From NCBI GenBank assembly GCA_000711775.1, contig ARYC01000231.1, positions 1 to 64,000 on the forward strand: a DNA stretch of 64,000 nucleotides. Reading direction: 5' to 3'. Of this stretch, positions 10,483-24,500 are shown piece after piece. A model generated the notes under the pieces. The model was not told where the DNA came from and ran no database searches. It saw only the letters and a program-made list of their open reading frames with translations. Source of the DNA: Oxytricha trifallax (Eukaryota > Ciliophora > Spirotrichea > Sporadotrichida > Oxytrichidae). How positions within the stretch are numbered: the stretch's first letter is position 1; each line of letters starts with the position of its first letter. A program made the translations under genes and the position numbers.

Positions 10483-12147
10483 TCATTTAACTAAATTTAA
10501 ATATTACTTTATGTAAATTTTTCAATCATTTAAAGTTACAAACCTTGCAAAGCCTAATTTTGAACTGATATGGGTTAAAAAATTTATTGCAGCGTAGCAT
10601 TGACTTCACTTTATTTGATTACTTTATCATATAGCAATATATTAAAACTAATGAAATTAATGATATTAATTTTTTTATAAGGTAAATGAGTAAAGATTCA
10701 CAATAATTTATAAATTAATACATGTATATAGCAAAATTTGAAATTCATTATTATTCTTGGATTTATTGAATTTATATCAACCTGTTCACTCCTTACTGAA
10801 CTTATTTCATTGATTGTCTTTGCACAATTAAAATTAATAATAACATATAAATTATTTTGGCAAAAGCGAATAATAAATTGGTTTTAGCAATTTAAATTAG
10901 ATTTTTAAATAAAAAATTATTCAATATTTAATGAATTAATATCGATTTCCAATTTAATTGAATTTATGTCAAATTTTATTATAACAGATATTTGAAATAG
11001 TTAAAGTATAGAAATAATTGAACTAAACAAGTTTTGTTTTAAAATTGGAAAACAAATAATAAAAAGGGAATTTTATTTAAAAGTAATCCTGACAATTTAC
11101 AAAAATTATGCATTAAACCAGTTCTGCCAAAAATTATCCAAATGCTATAGTGATATTAAAATATAATTTAAATCCATCAAATTCTTTATCATTTAAGCAT
11201 TATATAAACATTAAGAATTTTTTCAAGTGAAATTAAAATAATAAATCAATAAATAATTTCAAAAATGATTTATATTAGTCATTAATGGAAAGCTTTTCAC
11301 TCAATAAATATGTAAGTTGCAGAAAACATATCTAATAAGTTTATTTATCGTTATTATACATGTCTTGTAAAAAAAATAGTAGGAAAATAATGAAAACCTC
11401 TAAAGAAGGAATTGTTAATTTAGGTACTTTACTAGAAGTAAGATGATGAATTCAATGACAATAAAACTTGTTTTAGAATAAGTGCTTTTATTAAAATTAT
11501 ATCTAATAATTGTATTATTAAGCTATAACAATTTCTTATGTTATTCATTTTTTAGTATTAATAAAAAAATAAAAATAGGTAAATTTAGATTAATTGAAAA
11601 ATAAGAAAAATTCTTATAATTTAACTGAAATGTTTTTAATATTTACTAATTTAAGTTAATATAACTTCTTATTGAGTTACTTTTATCAAACATATTTTTA
11701 TTTATATATTCTTGATTAATAAAAGGCAAATAAAATAAATCCAAGGATCAATTGTTTTCCGTTTCTTACAGTCTATTGCAATGTACGATAAGCTTAATTT
11801 ATTAATTTTATCATTTTAAAGAAAACATCACTGGTGATTTATAAGTAGCCATCATATTATTTTATTCATTGGTTTTTTTTGCTTGTATTTCCAGTTGAGT
11901 TTTAATTGTAAATATTATTATTATTATTATTATTATTGCTTTTTTGTTACAGAATATAGTCTTTGCCAATGCCAGTAATATTTTGTCATATTTAAGTGAT
12001 AGTGTAATTATATTTATTGTGTCTTTTTGACAGCATGTGCTAATCATAGTTATTATTGATCTTCTTCCTTGTTTTTTCTCATATCGTGAACTATCTTTTT
12101 TATCATGCAGAAGTTTATTTTAAGTTTTTGATTTTTATAGAAGTGAT
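10483..12147. other. AT-rich region
   Basis: No gene seen. An (ATT)n microsatellite runs at about 11913-11937. Confidence 0.5.
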
Positions 12148-13070
12148 TTGAATACCAAAGATGATTCAACCAAAGTTCCATTAATCCATCAACGAAACCA
12201 TTTAAGCGTTTACATTAGGGGCTTATCAACCTTGATCGCAATTTGCTATAGTTCAATTCTTGCAGTTGGCAAATTAATTAAAAACACCTTCGCAGGAACA
12301 ATATCAGTGCAAGGATGCATGTTCTCGTTCAAGGAAATCTTTTGGTCATTTTAGAATAAGATCTTAATGATTGATACACCTTGTTGCTTGCCATTGAGTC
12401 TTGATAGTTAAGTATGTTTAAATCATTGACTTAATATTAATTTTTGAAAGTTTTTATTTAAAAAAGAATTCTAACGAAGAAATCAAAGAAGGTTTCTGAT
12501 ATTTAAAGAGAGTCATTAGTGATAATGCAACTTTAGCACAAGAAAAGAACATAGATCAGGCATAGTCGGGGTCAACTTTTAAAAGTCAAAGTTAGTTTCA
12601 CATCTAAAGGATCCATTAGTAGCAATCTCATTGAACTATATCATATTAATAAATTCTTTAATATTTTTACAGAATTTAGGATTTTAGGATGGTAAGTGAA
12701 GTTGTAACACATTTTTTTTATGCTAAAAAGCAAATTAATTAGACTTCTCCAAATACAGACTGAAATAGTTTGCTATAAGTTCAAAGTTATTAGTCTAATT
12801 AAAAAAATAAAAACTTAAGACGTAGATATGAAACTCTATATAAATTTTATTGAATTCTTCCTCAAAATAAAGATTTGATCATCATCTTAACACAATAGTT
12901 ATTTAGGATCTATAAACGGGAATAATGATTATAAAGAATGTTTACTACTCTCAATTATCTTCGCAATATCTTGCATTTCACAAATCTATGCTTATTTTAC
13001 AATTTATGTAGTGGATGATCATCAGGCTAGAAATATGAGCCAGTTATTTATGAATTTAACCTAGTAAAAT
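12148..13070 (+). pseudogene. membrane-protein gene relic
   Basis: Open segments in more than one frame: 12130-12425 contains hydrophobic LSTLIAICYSSILAVGKLI, and 12905-13070 encodes LLLSIIFAISCISQIYAYF, a good membrane helix. Between them are short plausible pieces with frame changes. I considered a GTPase (GK followed by IDTPC) but the spacing and P-loop are poor. It is probably a decayed membrane protein; family unknown. Confidence 0.3.
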
Positions 13071-14920
13071 AATAATAATAAAAATTAATCATTTTTAAAT
13101 TAGAAAATATTAAAAACATGACAATTAAAATATTGTTACATTTTTTCATTTACAATTAATATCAATTTACCTAATTTTATTTATAATATTAATAATAATA
13201 AATATTATATAAATTGTTCAAAAAATTAAACATTCAGGTATATTATCTAGAATTATATAAGCATTTATATATTATTAGGATTATTAAAAATACAGCAGAA
13301 ATTATTATAAAATATATATAGATAAAATAAATAGAATCAGATAAAAAACATGTAGTTTTAAGCAAGACATTTCCAGAATTAGTAATTGGCTTTAATTAAC
13401 TAAATTGATATTAATTATATTAGAAATAGGAGTAAATTATATAATAAAAAACTTAAATAATCATATATTAACCAATAAAATATAATTGAACCTTTATTGG
13501 ATTTATGTCCGTAAAGACTTTTTTATTGACTGCGAAGTAAAATATTCTAATATTTCAATATTATCACAAATTTTACATAGATCCTTAGAATGTTAATGTT
13601 GTTAAACCATTTAGAGGTATGAACCATTCGACTCTACTTTACAAAAGATAAATCTACTATTTAGAAATTTTTAATAACCCAGAGACCAGCCCTAAACACT
13701 TTAACTCTTTCTCATTCTTTAAATGCATAATAAATAGATTTAAATTTTCCAAATTCTTGTATAATAATAATCTAAATATTTTTCTTTTTTTTAGTTTGTT
13801 AATATTAAATTTAATCAAGTAGATCTAATATACAAAAAATCTATTTTTAAATTATTTAAATAATTTAAAAACCGCAACAAAATTAACTTCTTCAATATAA
13901 TTTGACAAATTAAGTATTTATTCCTTCTTTTTACTTATCCAACAATTCATTTTTTTCTTTTTCCTTATTTTAATACATATATTAAGTTGCAAGTTATCAA
14001 AGTCTCTTCCATTTTATTCATATTTTTTATTATCAATATTGTGTTTATCTGTTTATAATAATAACTTAAAATAATTTATATATATTTTTTAATTTCTAAA
14101 CTTTTTTAATTTAATTTTAAACCTGAGAATTATAAAAGTTACAGTCTTAATCGAATAAATATTTGTTTAGGTTATTTTCAGTTTAATTTAAATTCTATTA
14201 ATTTTAATAACCCATTTCTATCTAAAGTATCATATTTTGCTTTCATAAACCCTTTGATACTCTGTCTTTTATAGCGTAACAAACACAATATTAAATATTG
14301 AAATAAAATTGGTTTTTATTTTTATTAATTTACATATGCTCATTAATCACTAACATTAATTTACATTTATAGTAACCTAATTATTTCATAATATGCGATT
14401 TTTATAATAAAAATGTGTGTTTATTATTTAAAAATTATCACTTAAATATAAACTATCAGTTTAATAGTATTTAATATACTATTAAGTCATTATATTATTT
14501 TTAGAATTATAATTGAAGTTAATTAAACAGAGTCTAGTTGCAGTCTGTGATTGAACTTCAATTCTTCAGAAAGTATTAGTTTTGTTTTTATCAGTATATT
14601 TCTAAGTACACCTCTTATTGTATCAAATAATAAAGGAGAAGTTGTGAAGTTTTCCTATTTTTCTTTTTGGTCCTGATTAAACCATTCTTGGTTCAATGAT
14701 GGCCTAGAATGAAATGAAATACAAAATATCAAATAAATAATATTAATTTAATAATTGAGCAATATGATATTAATAATTTATGTAAATTATATTGAATAGA
14801 TATTCCATTAATCATTTGTAATTACAAATGATTCTTTAATTACTATTACAAATAATATTTAATAAAAATAATATTTATATGAAATAATTTATAGAAACAA
14901 AATTTCGAACATTCAAAACA
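13071..14920. other. AT-rich region with a perfect 24-bp palindrome
   Basis: No gene seen. At 14810-14833 there is the exact palindrome AATCATTTGTAA joined to its complement. Confidence 0.5.
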
Positions 14921-15217
14921 TCAAAGCTCCTTAATGGATTTATTATTGCTTTGATTTGTGGAGAATTTGATTGAACTTGCAGCTATTAATAGTTATGATA
15001 GGAAATATAGAATATACATGATTTAATCACTACAAAAAGAACTCTTGGATAGCATGGTTTAGAAATATAAATTATTTATCTCATCAATTATTTTTTCCTT
15101 CTTAATTGATATATATGCTAATATGTTTGGATTGATTATTATTCTTTCGATATTTGTTTCATTCATCTCTACTTTCTTGTTAGTATAAAGAATACTTAAT
15201 TTTTCACTTTGACTCAT
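14921..15217 (-). CDS. small hypothetical protein
   Basis: ATG at 15217, TGA at 14923-14921, 98 codons. N-terminal MSQSEKLSILYTNKKVEM and a strong purine-first codon pattern for the first 50 codons support coding; the C-terminal third has a hydrophobic stretch (MYILYFLSQLLIAA). No family recognised. It could be one exon of a larger gene. Confidence 0.35.
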
Positions 15218-16162
15218 TCTCACCTCGAAGAGTAGTAATAATTGCGAGCCATATCATACTTTGTTATAATAATATTCATAGCACATATTTTTTATTAAAA
15301 ATTTCAAAGTCTTCATTTTGGGTTACCAGTCCGAAATCCCGAAATCTCGTAATGCTTTTTAACCTTGATCTTTCGATAAAAAGAGCTCTCAGTAAGATTC
15401 CTTTTTATCACTATACTTGTGAGAACTTTAATATTTTTTTAGCTTAAAACCTATATGGGCAAAAGTTTAACTTATGTAGCTCATTAATACATTGTAATAT
15501 TCAAAGCTACTTATGATTCATAAAATTTTTTTTTAAATTTCTAAGAATTATTTCATAAAGTGAAAGTCTGAAAGCAAAATGATTCTTAATAATAGAACAG
15601 CATTTAACTTGAATAAGTTAATACACTTTTAAATTATACTTGAATGAGTACTTTTTACTAATTAGTAAACTAAATATTATAGATACTGTTATATTTTTAC
15701 GATTAAAAAGATATCGTAACATGAATACTTTTTTTTTGGGGTTTTAATTAAAAATATAAATCTTGTGTGCGCGGGAAAATTATTTTGTATCATTTTCGAG
15801 GCTATTAATTTAATTATGATATATTAAAATTTATCTTAATTAATTAATTTAATATTATAAAAACCCTTTGTTTTTTGTTTCAACACTCTGAGAAATGTAA
15901 CTTCGACCAAAACTCTCTATAAATGATTATTAAACCTATCTACAGTACTGGTCTTTAGCACCTACTGACCATCACCCAGTATTTTTTACTTTAAAAGGAA
16001 TATTATAGGTTTTAGACATCTTAGTCTATTTTTAAGTCAAGAAGTCATGTTTGGACCATTTTGAATTGAAAATAAAAAGAGTGAGTTCAATTCATCGTTC
16101 AAGAATCCTTATAATATTAAAGTAATGAAGGTTCTTACTTTCAACCAAGATACTCTCTCTCT
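15218..16162. other. AT-rich spacer
   Basis: No confident gene. A short minus-strand open piece at about 15320-15410 (KVKKHYEISGFRTGNPK) is too short to call. Confidence 0.4.
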
Positions 16163-16735
16163 ATGGAGAATACTCTCTACATTAGAAGTTTTTATTGTCC
16201 ATCGATAATTTTTAGAACAGAAAATAACATCATTGCAAATTTGGTACTTTCCAAGATGAATAATATAAGATACAAAGTGATGAAGACAAGCTATTCCTTG
16301 TCTCATTCAAATAAATTTATAGAGGGAGAGTGTTTGCTAATATGCTTGACAAGAATGAAAATTGATTAAAAATATGTGGCCATAGCCTTTCAAGTGGAAA
16401 CAAAAACTTAGTTTTCTAAGGGCCATAACTTTGTAAATAACTTAGAGGGGACGAAACTTGAAACCATGGTTGCTATCTTCTTTATTAGCACGGAGGAGGT
16501 ATCGAATGATACTTCGTCAAGAAAAGTCTGTGAAATAGAGGATATTATCTCGATGATGGATTACTTATCATATGGAACGAATATTGAAAAATTATAATTT
16601 TTTGGAATAATTTAAAGATCCCATCCATCATAACAAACAAGTGATGATAAAATTGCAGAATATGGATTGTCTATACAGTTTTATGTCTCTATTTTTATTT
16701 CAATTCCACTTTATTGGGGGTGTTCTCTTAAATGA
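16163..16735 (+). CDS. hypothetical protein, intact 190-codon ORF
   Basis: ATG at 16163 and TGA at 16733-16735 enclose 190 codons without interruption, with in-frame TAA/TAG read as Gln. The middle (KYVAIAFQVETKTQFSKGHN, then VAIFFISTEEVSND) has a clear coding pattern, and the C-terminus ends in a hydrophobic IQFYVSIFISIPLYWG segment. No domain recognised. Its stop overlaps the ATG of the next small ORF as ATGA. It converges on the gene at 17057-17617. The intact frame contrasts with the decayed genes around. Confidence 0.55.
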
Positions 16736-16902
16736 AGCATTATTACAAGCAAGAGATTATACGCCAAACTTTAATCTTAATGCTTGAAGAGCACCTCAAC
16801 CTGATAAAAGATCAATATGTAAAATAATAAACAATAAGAGATGTGATTAACCGGCATTTAAGTTTATTGAGAAGTAATATTGCTTCAGAGAATTTTTATT
16901 GA
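16732..16902 (+). CDS. small ORF overlapping the preceding stop
   Basis: ATGA overlap with the upstream ORF; 56 codons, MKHYYKQEIIRQTLILMLEE…, mostly helical. It may be a real downstream cistron, or the upstream protein may continue if TGA were read as Trp. Unresolved. Confidence 0.3.
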
Positions 16903-17056
16903 CTTGTATTTTTGCATATATTTAAATAAAATCATTCTATTGCTATATCGAAAGCTTATCTTTTTCCGGATGATGGCTGAATCATCTATGAGTCTTCATT
17001 TACGAGGCTCATCAAGGTCATTTAAGGCCTTTTTCTCAGAGAAATTCTAACTAAAC

Positions 17057-17617
17057 TCATAATTCTATCTTTTTTATCGGTGCTTCTTTGGCTTTATATT
17101 TTACTTGAGATATTGCAGTGCTTTTCTTTTTAATTGTTTAGAAATTGTATATTATATAGCCATTATTACTGGAGAAAAATGGCTCTTGTTGAATCTTTTA
17201 GAATATATCCTCTCTTATGTTTATCTTATTTAATTTTTCTTCAAGAGCATCAGATATATTCCTCTGCCTTTTTTTCGTTTTCTATGATTTTTCTTAAATA
17301 ATAGGGATACAGGGTGCCTAAAACCTTATGAAAATACTTTAATCTTGGAATATTGTGTAATCTTCATAGTAATTCATGAACGAGATAAAGTTATCATCCT
17401 GAAGAAAATGATGGAAAACGTTTCCAACATAGAGCTCCTGAAAATGTGGAACATTGAAGGGCAAGACATCAACTGCCTTTAACAATAATTTATAACCCTT
17501 TAAAATATCTCTCAAAAACCGCATTGTGATATGATCATCATCAGGCAAAAGTACCCTCCTACTTAATTATGATTCACTTTAACTTACTATTGAATTTTAG
17601 GGACTATTTAAAGTCAT
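17057..17617 (-). CDS. hypothetical protein, intact 186-codon ORF
   Basis: ATG at 17617, TGA at 17059-17057, no internal TGA. Contains LLPDDDHITMRFLRDILKGY, LPFNVPHFQELYVGNVFHHF and an acidic NYYEDYTIF, then a Lys-rich C-terminal third (KTKKRQRN, KAKEAPIKKIEL). Codon first positions are strongly purine-rich. No family recognised. It lies tail-to-tail with the ORF at 16163. Confidence 0.55.
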
Positions 17618-19463
17618 TATTAGAACTGAACATGTTTGATAGTTATCTAAGGTTATAGACATTAACTCCATTTCTATTATTAATTACTTATTTCACTGAA
17701 AAGTTTCCTTTTAGAGAAAATGTTTATAAGTCGAAGATTCCTTTATCTAGTCTATTGGGATAAAAACTGAATTTCAGTATGAAGCCATAAGCTTAAATAA
17801 AAGTTTATAAGAGCTTTCTTTTCAATATAGGAGATGGGTATGGATAGTAAAGGATTCTATTTTTTATTAAAATAACCAAAACCATTAATCTTTTTCAACT
17901 AGAATAACAATAGATAAATCTTAATATTCATATGATAAATTCATAAGTTTTGGTAAAAAAAGGACTTTTATGAGATGACTTTTTAGTCATTGAAAAATTT
18001 TATTATAAATGGTTTATATTTTCATCGTCATTTGTAATTTTTCAATAGGTTGGTGAATTAATGATATTTCTACATTTTAATTAAATAAAGATAAAATGAT
18101 AATGACGATGGCCAGATGAGAGAAATGAAATAATGTTTTGATATTATAAATTTAATATAATTCTTATAAATAATTCATTCAATATAATAACGTTTTTAAT
18201 GAAGCATATAAAATCCTTTAATATAAATTTTGCTATCAAAAGTTCTAAATTTTTCTAGAGTAAGAAAAATTCTTGTTTACAGGATTTAATATATATATAT
18301 TTTCTGAATTAAGCTATCAAAGTTCCTGATATCTTTAAAATTATAAATAGTTATAATTTTCATTAAAATTCATATTAAAACAAAATTAATATCTTGCCAA
18401 ACCCTAATAATGTACTCCTGGTAAGTATAACTAAAAAGTCTAAACTTATTTTTTAGGCTAAAAATGTCTTAATGTATTTGAGAATGCTGTTCATACCAAA
18501 AATGAATAGTTTATTATTATAAGGATGGAATATCTCTCTTTGGCTTATTAATTTGTTTTATTGGATCCTATAAATCTATTAAAAATTATCAATAATCTTT
18601 ATGCGAGTTAATGAGTAATGAATAGTCTTACTATATATTATTTAAGAATGGTGAACTATGAATAATTACAAATAAATTTAAATCTATATTAAAAGTATGC
18701 TTTTAAAATTTTTTATTATTTTCTGCTAGTACTTTTGCTTACTATAGTGAAAAGCAATCTATCCCTGACTTTATCAATAACACCAACATAGAATATTAAA
18801 TTTATGCTGAATAAACGTAAGTTTTGATGGAATATTAATTGAATCTTAAATCAAAATGTGTCGATATAATCATCTTAAAATGCCAATATAGAATTAATGT
18901 CTCATTTCTTACTTGAATAAAACTTATTTTAACAGAATGTTAATGATATATCGTCATCAAAATATTATAAAGTCTGAATGAGTGCTGTTTTTATTTAAAA
19001 TTATAGAATCCTAAAATATTTTTCTTGGTTATTAAGATCAAATTATAGTTTTTTTGAAGTTTATTATTTTAATTAAGAAATTTAATTATTTAAATTTAGA
19101 TAATTGTATTTATCATAGTTTATTGTTGGTTCGTCTTAATATTTATTAAGTACTTATGCTTTAAATTATGTATTTTTATAAATTTTAATTAAATTTGAGC
19201 TGAGACATATATTAGTGAATATAATAGGTCATAAAAAATTATTTCATCCACTTTTTATTTGTCTAATCTTAGATATTTAAAATTTCTTCTTACTATCTAA
19301 AACTACTTTTTGTTATAATATCTACAATAAATTATACTTCTGTACATTAACTAAAGCCAATAAAAGAATGATTATTTTTCCTCAAAATATTTTCTATATT
19401 TTTTAAATACTGAATTGTCTAAACAATTAAATATAAAAAATAAACATTTTAAAAATTGTCTGA
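17618..19463. other. AT-rich region
   Basis: No confident gene. An intron-like GTAAGTATAACTAA…TTTTTTAG follows ATGTACTCCTG at 18409-18419 and might start a gene, but no frame downstream stands out. Confidence 0.35.
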
Positions 19464-19750
19464 TCAGAAACCTCTGTGTCGTTCATTAATAATGTAAGTT
19501 ACAATAAATATATTAAACCTTTTTTTTATAGGGATTGCATCTGGTAAGACCAGTAGAGGTATTCATCAGAAGTTCAATTGTGTTTAAGGTCCACGATGAT
19601 AGAGATTTCACTAATAAAGATAGAACAAAATATGAAGGACACTGCAGAGATGATAGGCAACATTTTTAGATTTATCTATTGTATTATTCATATTTGATTT
19701 ATTGCAAGTTAATGTTGTAATTCACTTTATTTTATTTAAAAAACATATGA
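19464..19750 (+). CDS. two-exon gene fragment, unknown function
   Basis: Exon 1 (to 19493, SETSVSFINN) and exon 2 (19532-19750, GLHLVRPVEVFIRSS then KVHDDRDFTNKDRTKYEGHC) join in frame across a 38-nt intron, ending at TGA 19748-19750. The purine-first pattern in exon 2 is very strong. Upstream the frame meets TGA at 19461, so the true start is unknown. No family recognised. Confidence 0.45.
19494..19531 (+). other. 38-nt intron
   Basis: Donor GTAAGT, polypyrimidine run, acceptor TTTATAG; removal keeps the frame open on both sides. Confidence 0.55.
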
Positions 19751-20846
19751 TTATTAAGCTTAATTCCTGTTATACTTTGATTCTGACTTCCTGATGCGTT
19801 CTCTATAGATAGATAATGTTTCAGCCAATTCTTTTTCTTCTGACAATTTAATTATATTTGCTTTTGAAAGATATTTCTGAACAACTCTTTCAAAAACTCC
19901 CCCAAAAAATTACCAACAATTTGATTTTGTTATATTTAATTGGTTTATCATTATCGTAATTTTCAACTTCCTCTTTAAAATTACCATTGTAGTGATAACA
20001 CAAAATTTTAATAAGGCTTAAATTTATTCCTACTCTGATTAAGCTATTTAACTACCAACCAGCATCTAGTATTGTTCCTTTTAATCTCATTGCTTTTGTG
20101 AAGTTTATTTATGTTGAATTTATTAAGAGATTTACAATAAGTTTAAAAGCGTTTTGCTAAACTATTGTCTCATCCCCTCAAATCTAATAATATTTTAGAT
20201 TAGTTAGGTAATAAATTTGTATTCTTTGATTTATATATTCTAATTTTAATATTAAATTATGTTTTTTTTTTCTAACTATTTATTATGCAGGTAATGCATT
20301 AACTACTTTTATAATAGGTAAATTATTAAATATTTTAAATTATTTATAATTATATAATTTAACCTTCAAATTGACGTGATTTGATGACAGTAATGTTTGA
20401 AATTGTTATTACTATATTTTAATTATATAAGGAGGTTTAATGATTCATTTTTACCCAAAATCAAACTTGGCATATAATGTTAATTCTAAATAGATTGAGA
20501 AAATGTTTTCCTATTTTTATAGAACAAATTATTCATATTATACATAATTAATAATTAATCTAAGTCATAAGAAAAATATAAGCTTTATATATCCTTTAAA
20601 ATTAGTAAAAGTATATTTTTTATTACTGATAAAATACAAAAGAATTAGGAGAAATAGAAGTTTTCAATATAAATAACTGGCATGTATTATATCAGCTGTA
20701 ACTAAATTTCATCTTAAAAATGAGAAATTATAAATAAATATCTGCTAATTATGGATACTAAGACATCTAATTTCTTAGTTTTTATGCATTTACAAATTAT
20801 TTAATATTTATTTAATTCTAAAAATCATATGTTTTTTTTGCGAAAG
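19751..20846. other. AT-rich region
   Basis: No gene seen. Confidence 0.4.
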
Positions 20847-21130
20847 TCTAGCAAATGAAGATGTTTTAGGGTAAGAAAATGCATTCTATAACATTCAGAA
20901 ATTTTTCCAGTTTTACATTGAGGCTCTGTAATATATGATAAATATGTATTTGCTACTATGCTATTTTAATTGAGTAAAATAAATTCAAATGTTTGAATTA
21001 TTCTTGATAGGAAATATTTACTTGCCTAAAAATTTGGCATATTGAGGTTTGATTAATTTTGCTGTCCTACTCATTGCATAAAAAGTAGAATCCCATTTTC
21101 TTTAATATCTAGTAAATTATAGTTATGATT
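20847..21130 (+). pseudogene. membrane-protein-like coding island
   Basis: One frame runs ESLANEDVLGQENAFYNIQK … GLINFAVLLIAQKVES with coding-like composition, crossing TGA at 20971 and 21043. Both TGAs fall where Trp would be natural (beside FN and AY). It stops just before TIR element E2. Either a gene read with TGA as Trp or one with two nonsense changes. Confidence 0.35.
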
Positions 21131-21559
21131 AGTTAATTAATGAATAATAATAATATTTAATTTTTGGGAATTTATGTTCGATACTTAATTACCTATTTCT
21201 TTATATTAATTAAATATATATAAATATTAATAAAATACATTCAAAATGGGGAATTTTAAAATAAAAATACAATACTAATCATTTAAATAAGTAACTGCCA
21301 CTAATTAGAATAGCTTTGAGATCAAATTATATTCCTAATTACTTAACTTCCTTATATTTAAATAAACATTGTGTGATTATTTATTACTAACTACAACTGT
21401 GATTAATTAGTTTGGAGTGAGTTTATATTTAATATTATTTATTTCTCGAATTCAATTCTTTTCTAGCGCAGTGTTCCAAGTTGTTGCAGTAGCAACCGCT
21501 TAAAGATATCTTTGTCTTCAAGGTATCTTCAGGATATCTTCTTCAACAGAGGTCGAGTA

Positions 21560-24500
21560 CTAAAAAGACAAAACACTATTGCTTAAGTAAATACTCTATT
21601 TCACTAGCTACAAATCCTAAATTCAAAGAATCTTACTGTTAGATAGGCAAATGATTAGATCATATCACTACATGATTTATATTAGTTTGGATATGAAATT
21701 AATGTATATCTTAAAACTGATGAAATGTATGATATTCTGAAATCCACAAAATTTAACACAATAAATGAAACTTCAAACACTGAAAAGATGCTAAGTATGG
21801 GAAATTTAAATCAGAATGAACTGACTTCCATAAAGTAGAATAGAATTTTTTATAATACGATGCTCAGTTTCATTCGTTAATATCATTTTTTAAAGTAATA
21901 TTTCCTTTTTGCTTATTTAGTATATTTAGATGATTATGAGAAAAAAAATGAAAACAAAAGATAAATATATTTGTGGGATATTTAGCACAGAGATATTGAA
22001 TTTAAAGTGAGTTAATCTCTTTTTCGTTCAATGTTTCTTTAGAAAGTGGCCTTCCATCTCTATGTAAAAGTGTTAATATCAATCAGTCCTCTAAGCTTTA
22101 CAATGGATAATTCAACATTAATAACTGACAGGATGAATATAGGGTATAATTTCGCAATAAGATTGTACTGTTTAATTAATAACACATACAGTGGGATATC
22201 TACATTAATAACATCATGGTAAAAGGAGTTAGAAAACTCACAGTGTAGCTTCCTCATTTCTAAATAGTGTCACTTTATAATAAAACAGTCTAAAGTTAAA
22301 CTTTCAGATCTTAGTCTTCAATGTAAGATGGAAATTTTTAATTGTTAGTAGTCGACACCCCATCAGTCTGCGCCGCTGTCCCAGCAGATAAATTATTTAA
22401 ACCATGATTTGTAGAAATATATGCATCAAATCAGATGCTCAAATAAGTGATTCGGGTCTATAGTATTCATATGCTTGCACTTAGAAATCTGATCTGATTA
22501 AAGAAGAAATTATTGCATTTTTGAAAACATAATGGCTGAAAATGTTATTCCTTTAATTTAATTTATGATACTTAATAGTGGAAGCTATAATATTACAATA
22601 GCAAATTATACTTAGAAAAACGTCACTTAAGGCCTTCTCTAAACATATTAGGTCTAATTTATTGGAAGTCAAACAAGAATTCTTTATCTTTAAAATGTGT
22701 CGTTTATAAACTACAATACAGAGGCATAGAGCTGTAATAATAATTTAATTACACAAAAACTGGAGAATTGAAAACATGAAATTAATTAACAATAGTCGTA
22801 AGAACAATAAGCATTAATGTTTCTCTTTATCTAATCTCTTTTTTATTTGTCATGTTTTAAACCCTTTTTTAAATAATTCTTCTCTTAGAATCATAGAGTA
22901 AAAATGGATATTGTTTCATTAAAAGTACAAATATTCCAAGAACAGAAACTTAAGTGTTTTAACAGCTTGTTCTTTTCAGGGAAAAATATTTACTCTAATT
23001 AAAGTAAGCCTTTCTATAATAAAGCTTTTAGTGATTCAATAAGATCAATCTATAGGAATGAATTCATAAACAAGTTATGCAACAAATCTAAAGAATTTAA
23101 TTTTCCAAATGGAAATTACAACATTTGATGGATTTATCTATAATACTGATATGAAGGTTGACTCACAAATCATTCGATATGATGAACCTAGTAAAATTAG
23201 CAATCCAATTGAGAACTCAACCTTCAAAAATGTCTCAATAAAAAATTGTCAGGTTAACTTCTTTCAATTTTGGGGGATTTAAAAATCTTGGCATATCAAA
23301 CTTGAACCAATATTATGTGATTTACTTAATCAATTTGAACATATGAACAACACTATCACAGAAGAATAAGCAATCATTAATATAAATTAATTCATAAACA
23401 CTGGCAACTAACAAATTATTATAAGCAATAGCACATTCAAGAATAACATTTTCACATCTGGAAATGCCTTATTTAGAGCACCACAACACACAAAAAATCC
23501 TATGATAATAGAGAGCATTTATTTACGGAAAACTTTTTGGGAATAATTCATATTTAAGCTGTGGATATAAGAATGACAAATTTACCTCCAAAATTTAAAA
23601 TCAATAATTGAATCGTTACTTTCCCATTAACTATGTCATTTATCAAATTAAACACAAACACCAGATTATTCATTAGAGATTCAATTTTTAATATAATCTT
23701 GTCAAAATCAAGACGTTGTGTACTGTTTGCAAATTATCAAAAAGTTGAAGTTTAAATCTATAACTCTAATTTTACTTATAACTTTAAAAAAGATGGTGGG
23801 GTGTTTTTGTTGACTATGAAAGTTCTTTAATGATAGAATCTTCAATAATGATAGGTAGAAAATTTAGGCAGAATAACAGTGTAAAATTCTATAATCTAAT
23901 AACAAAGCTTTAAAGGTGCCTGTTTTAAACATACTTGACTCATATGACTTGGCTCTAAATTTGAAAACTATACTTTCATAAACAATCAAATTATAAATAT
24001 TTCATGGATTATAGAATAGGTTAAATGTTTTGGAAAATTACACCTCATTTACTAAATTAACTTCAGAAAATTTATATATAAATATGCAAGGGTAGTTACT
24101 GTTTAGGATGATTTGAATTATCAAATATCTTTAAGCAAATCTTAATTACTAATAATTAACTGTAGAGCACAAGACTCATATAATTTTCTCATTTTCGTAC
24201 ATAGGCATGTTGACTATTCAAGATAGTAAATCTGAAAATTTAACATTCGAAAAGGAGGATGAATCATCCTTCAGTGTGTTCTAAAGTTCAATACAAATTT
24301 AGAATATTTCCTTCTCCAACTGCACTTATCAATTAAGAGATTCTATGCACAAACTATCAATTAAAGAAGCTAATCTAAACTCGAATATTTCTATTAACTT
24401 CACACATTTAAAAATTATACTGCCGAAGTGCTTGATTCCACAAATTCAAACATAAATTTAACTTTCTGCAACATAACAAATCTAACTTACATCAGCTCAA

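Noticed and set aside
12148..12425. Small GTPase/AIG1 idea for GK…IDTPC
   Set aside because: P-loop consensus is incomplete and motif spacing wrong; called only as a membrane-protein relic.
16109..16306. Minus-strand conventional ORF
   Set aside because: Antisense shadow of the 190-codon plus ORF at 16163-16735, which has a much stronger coding pattern.
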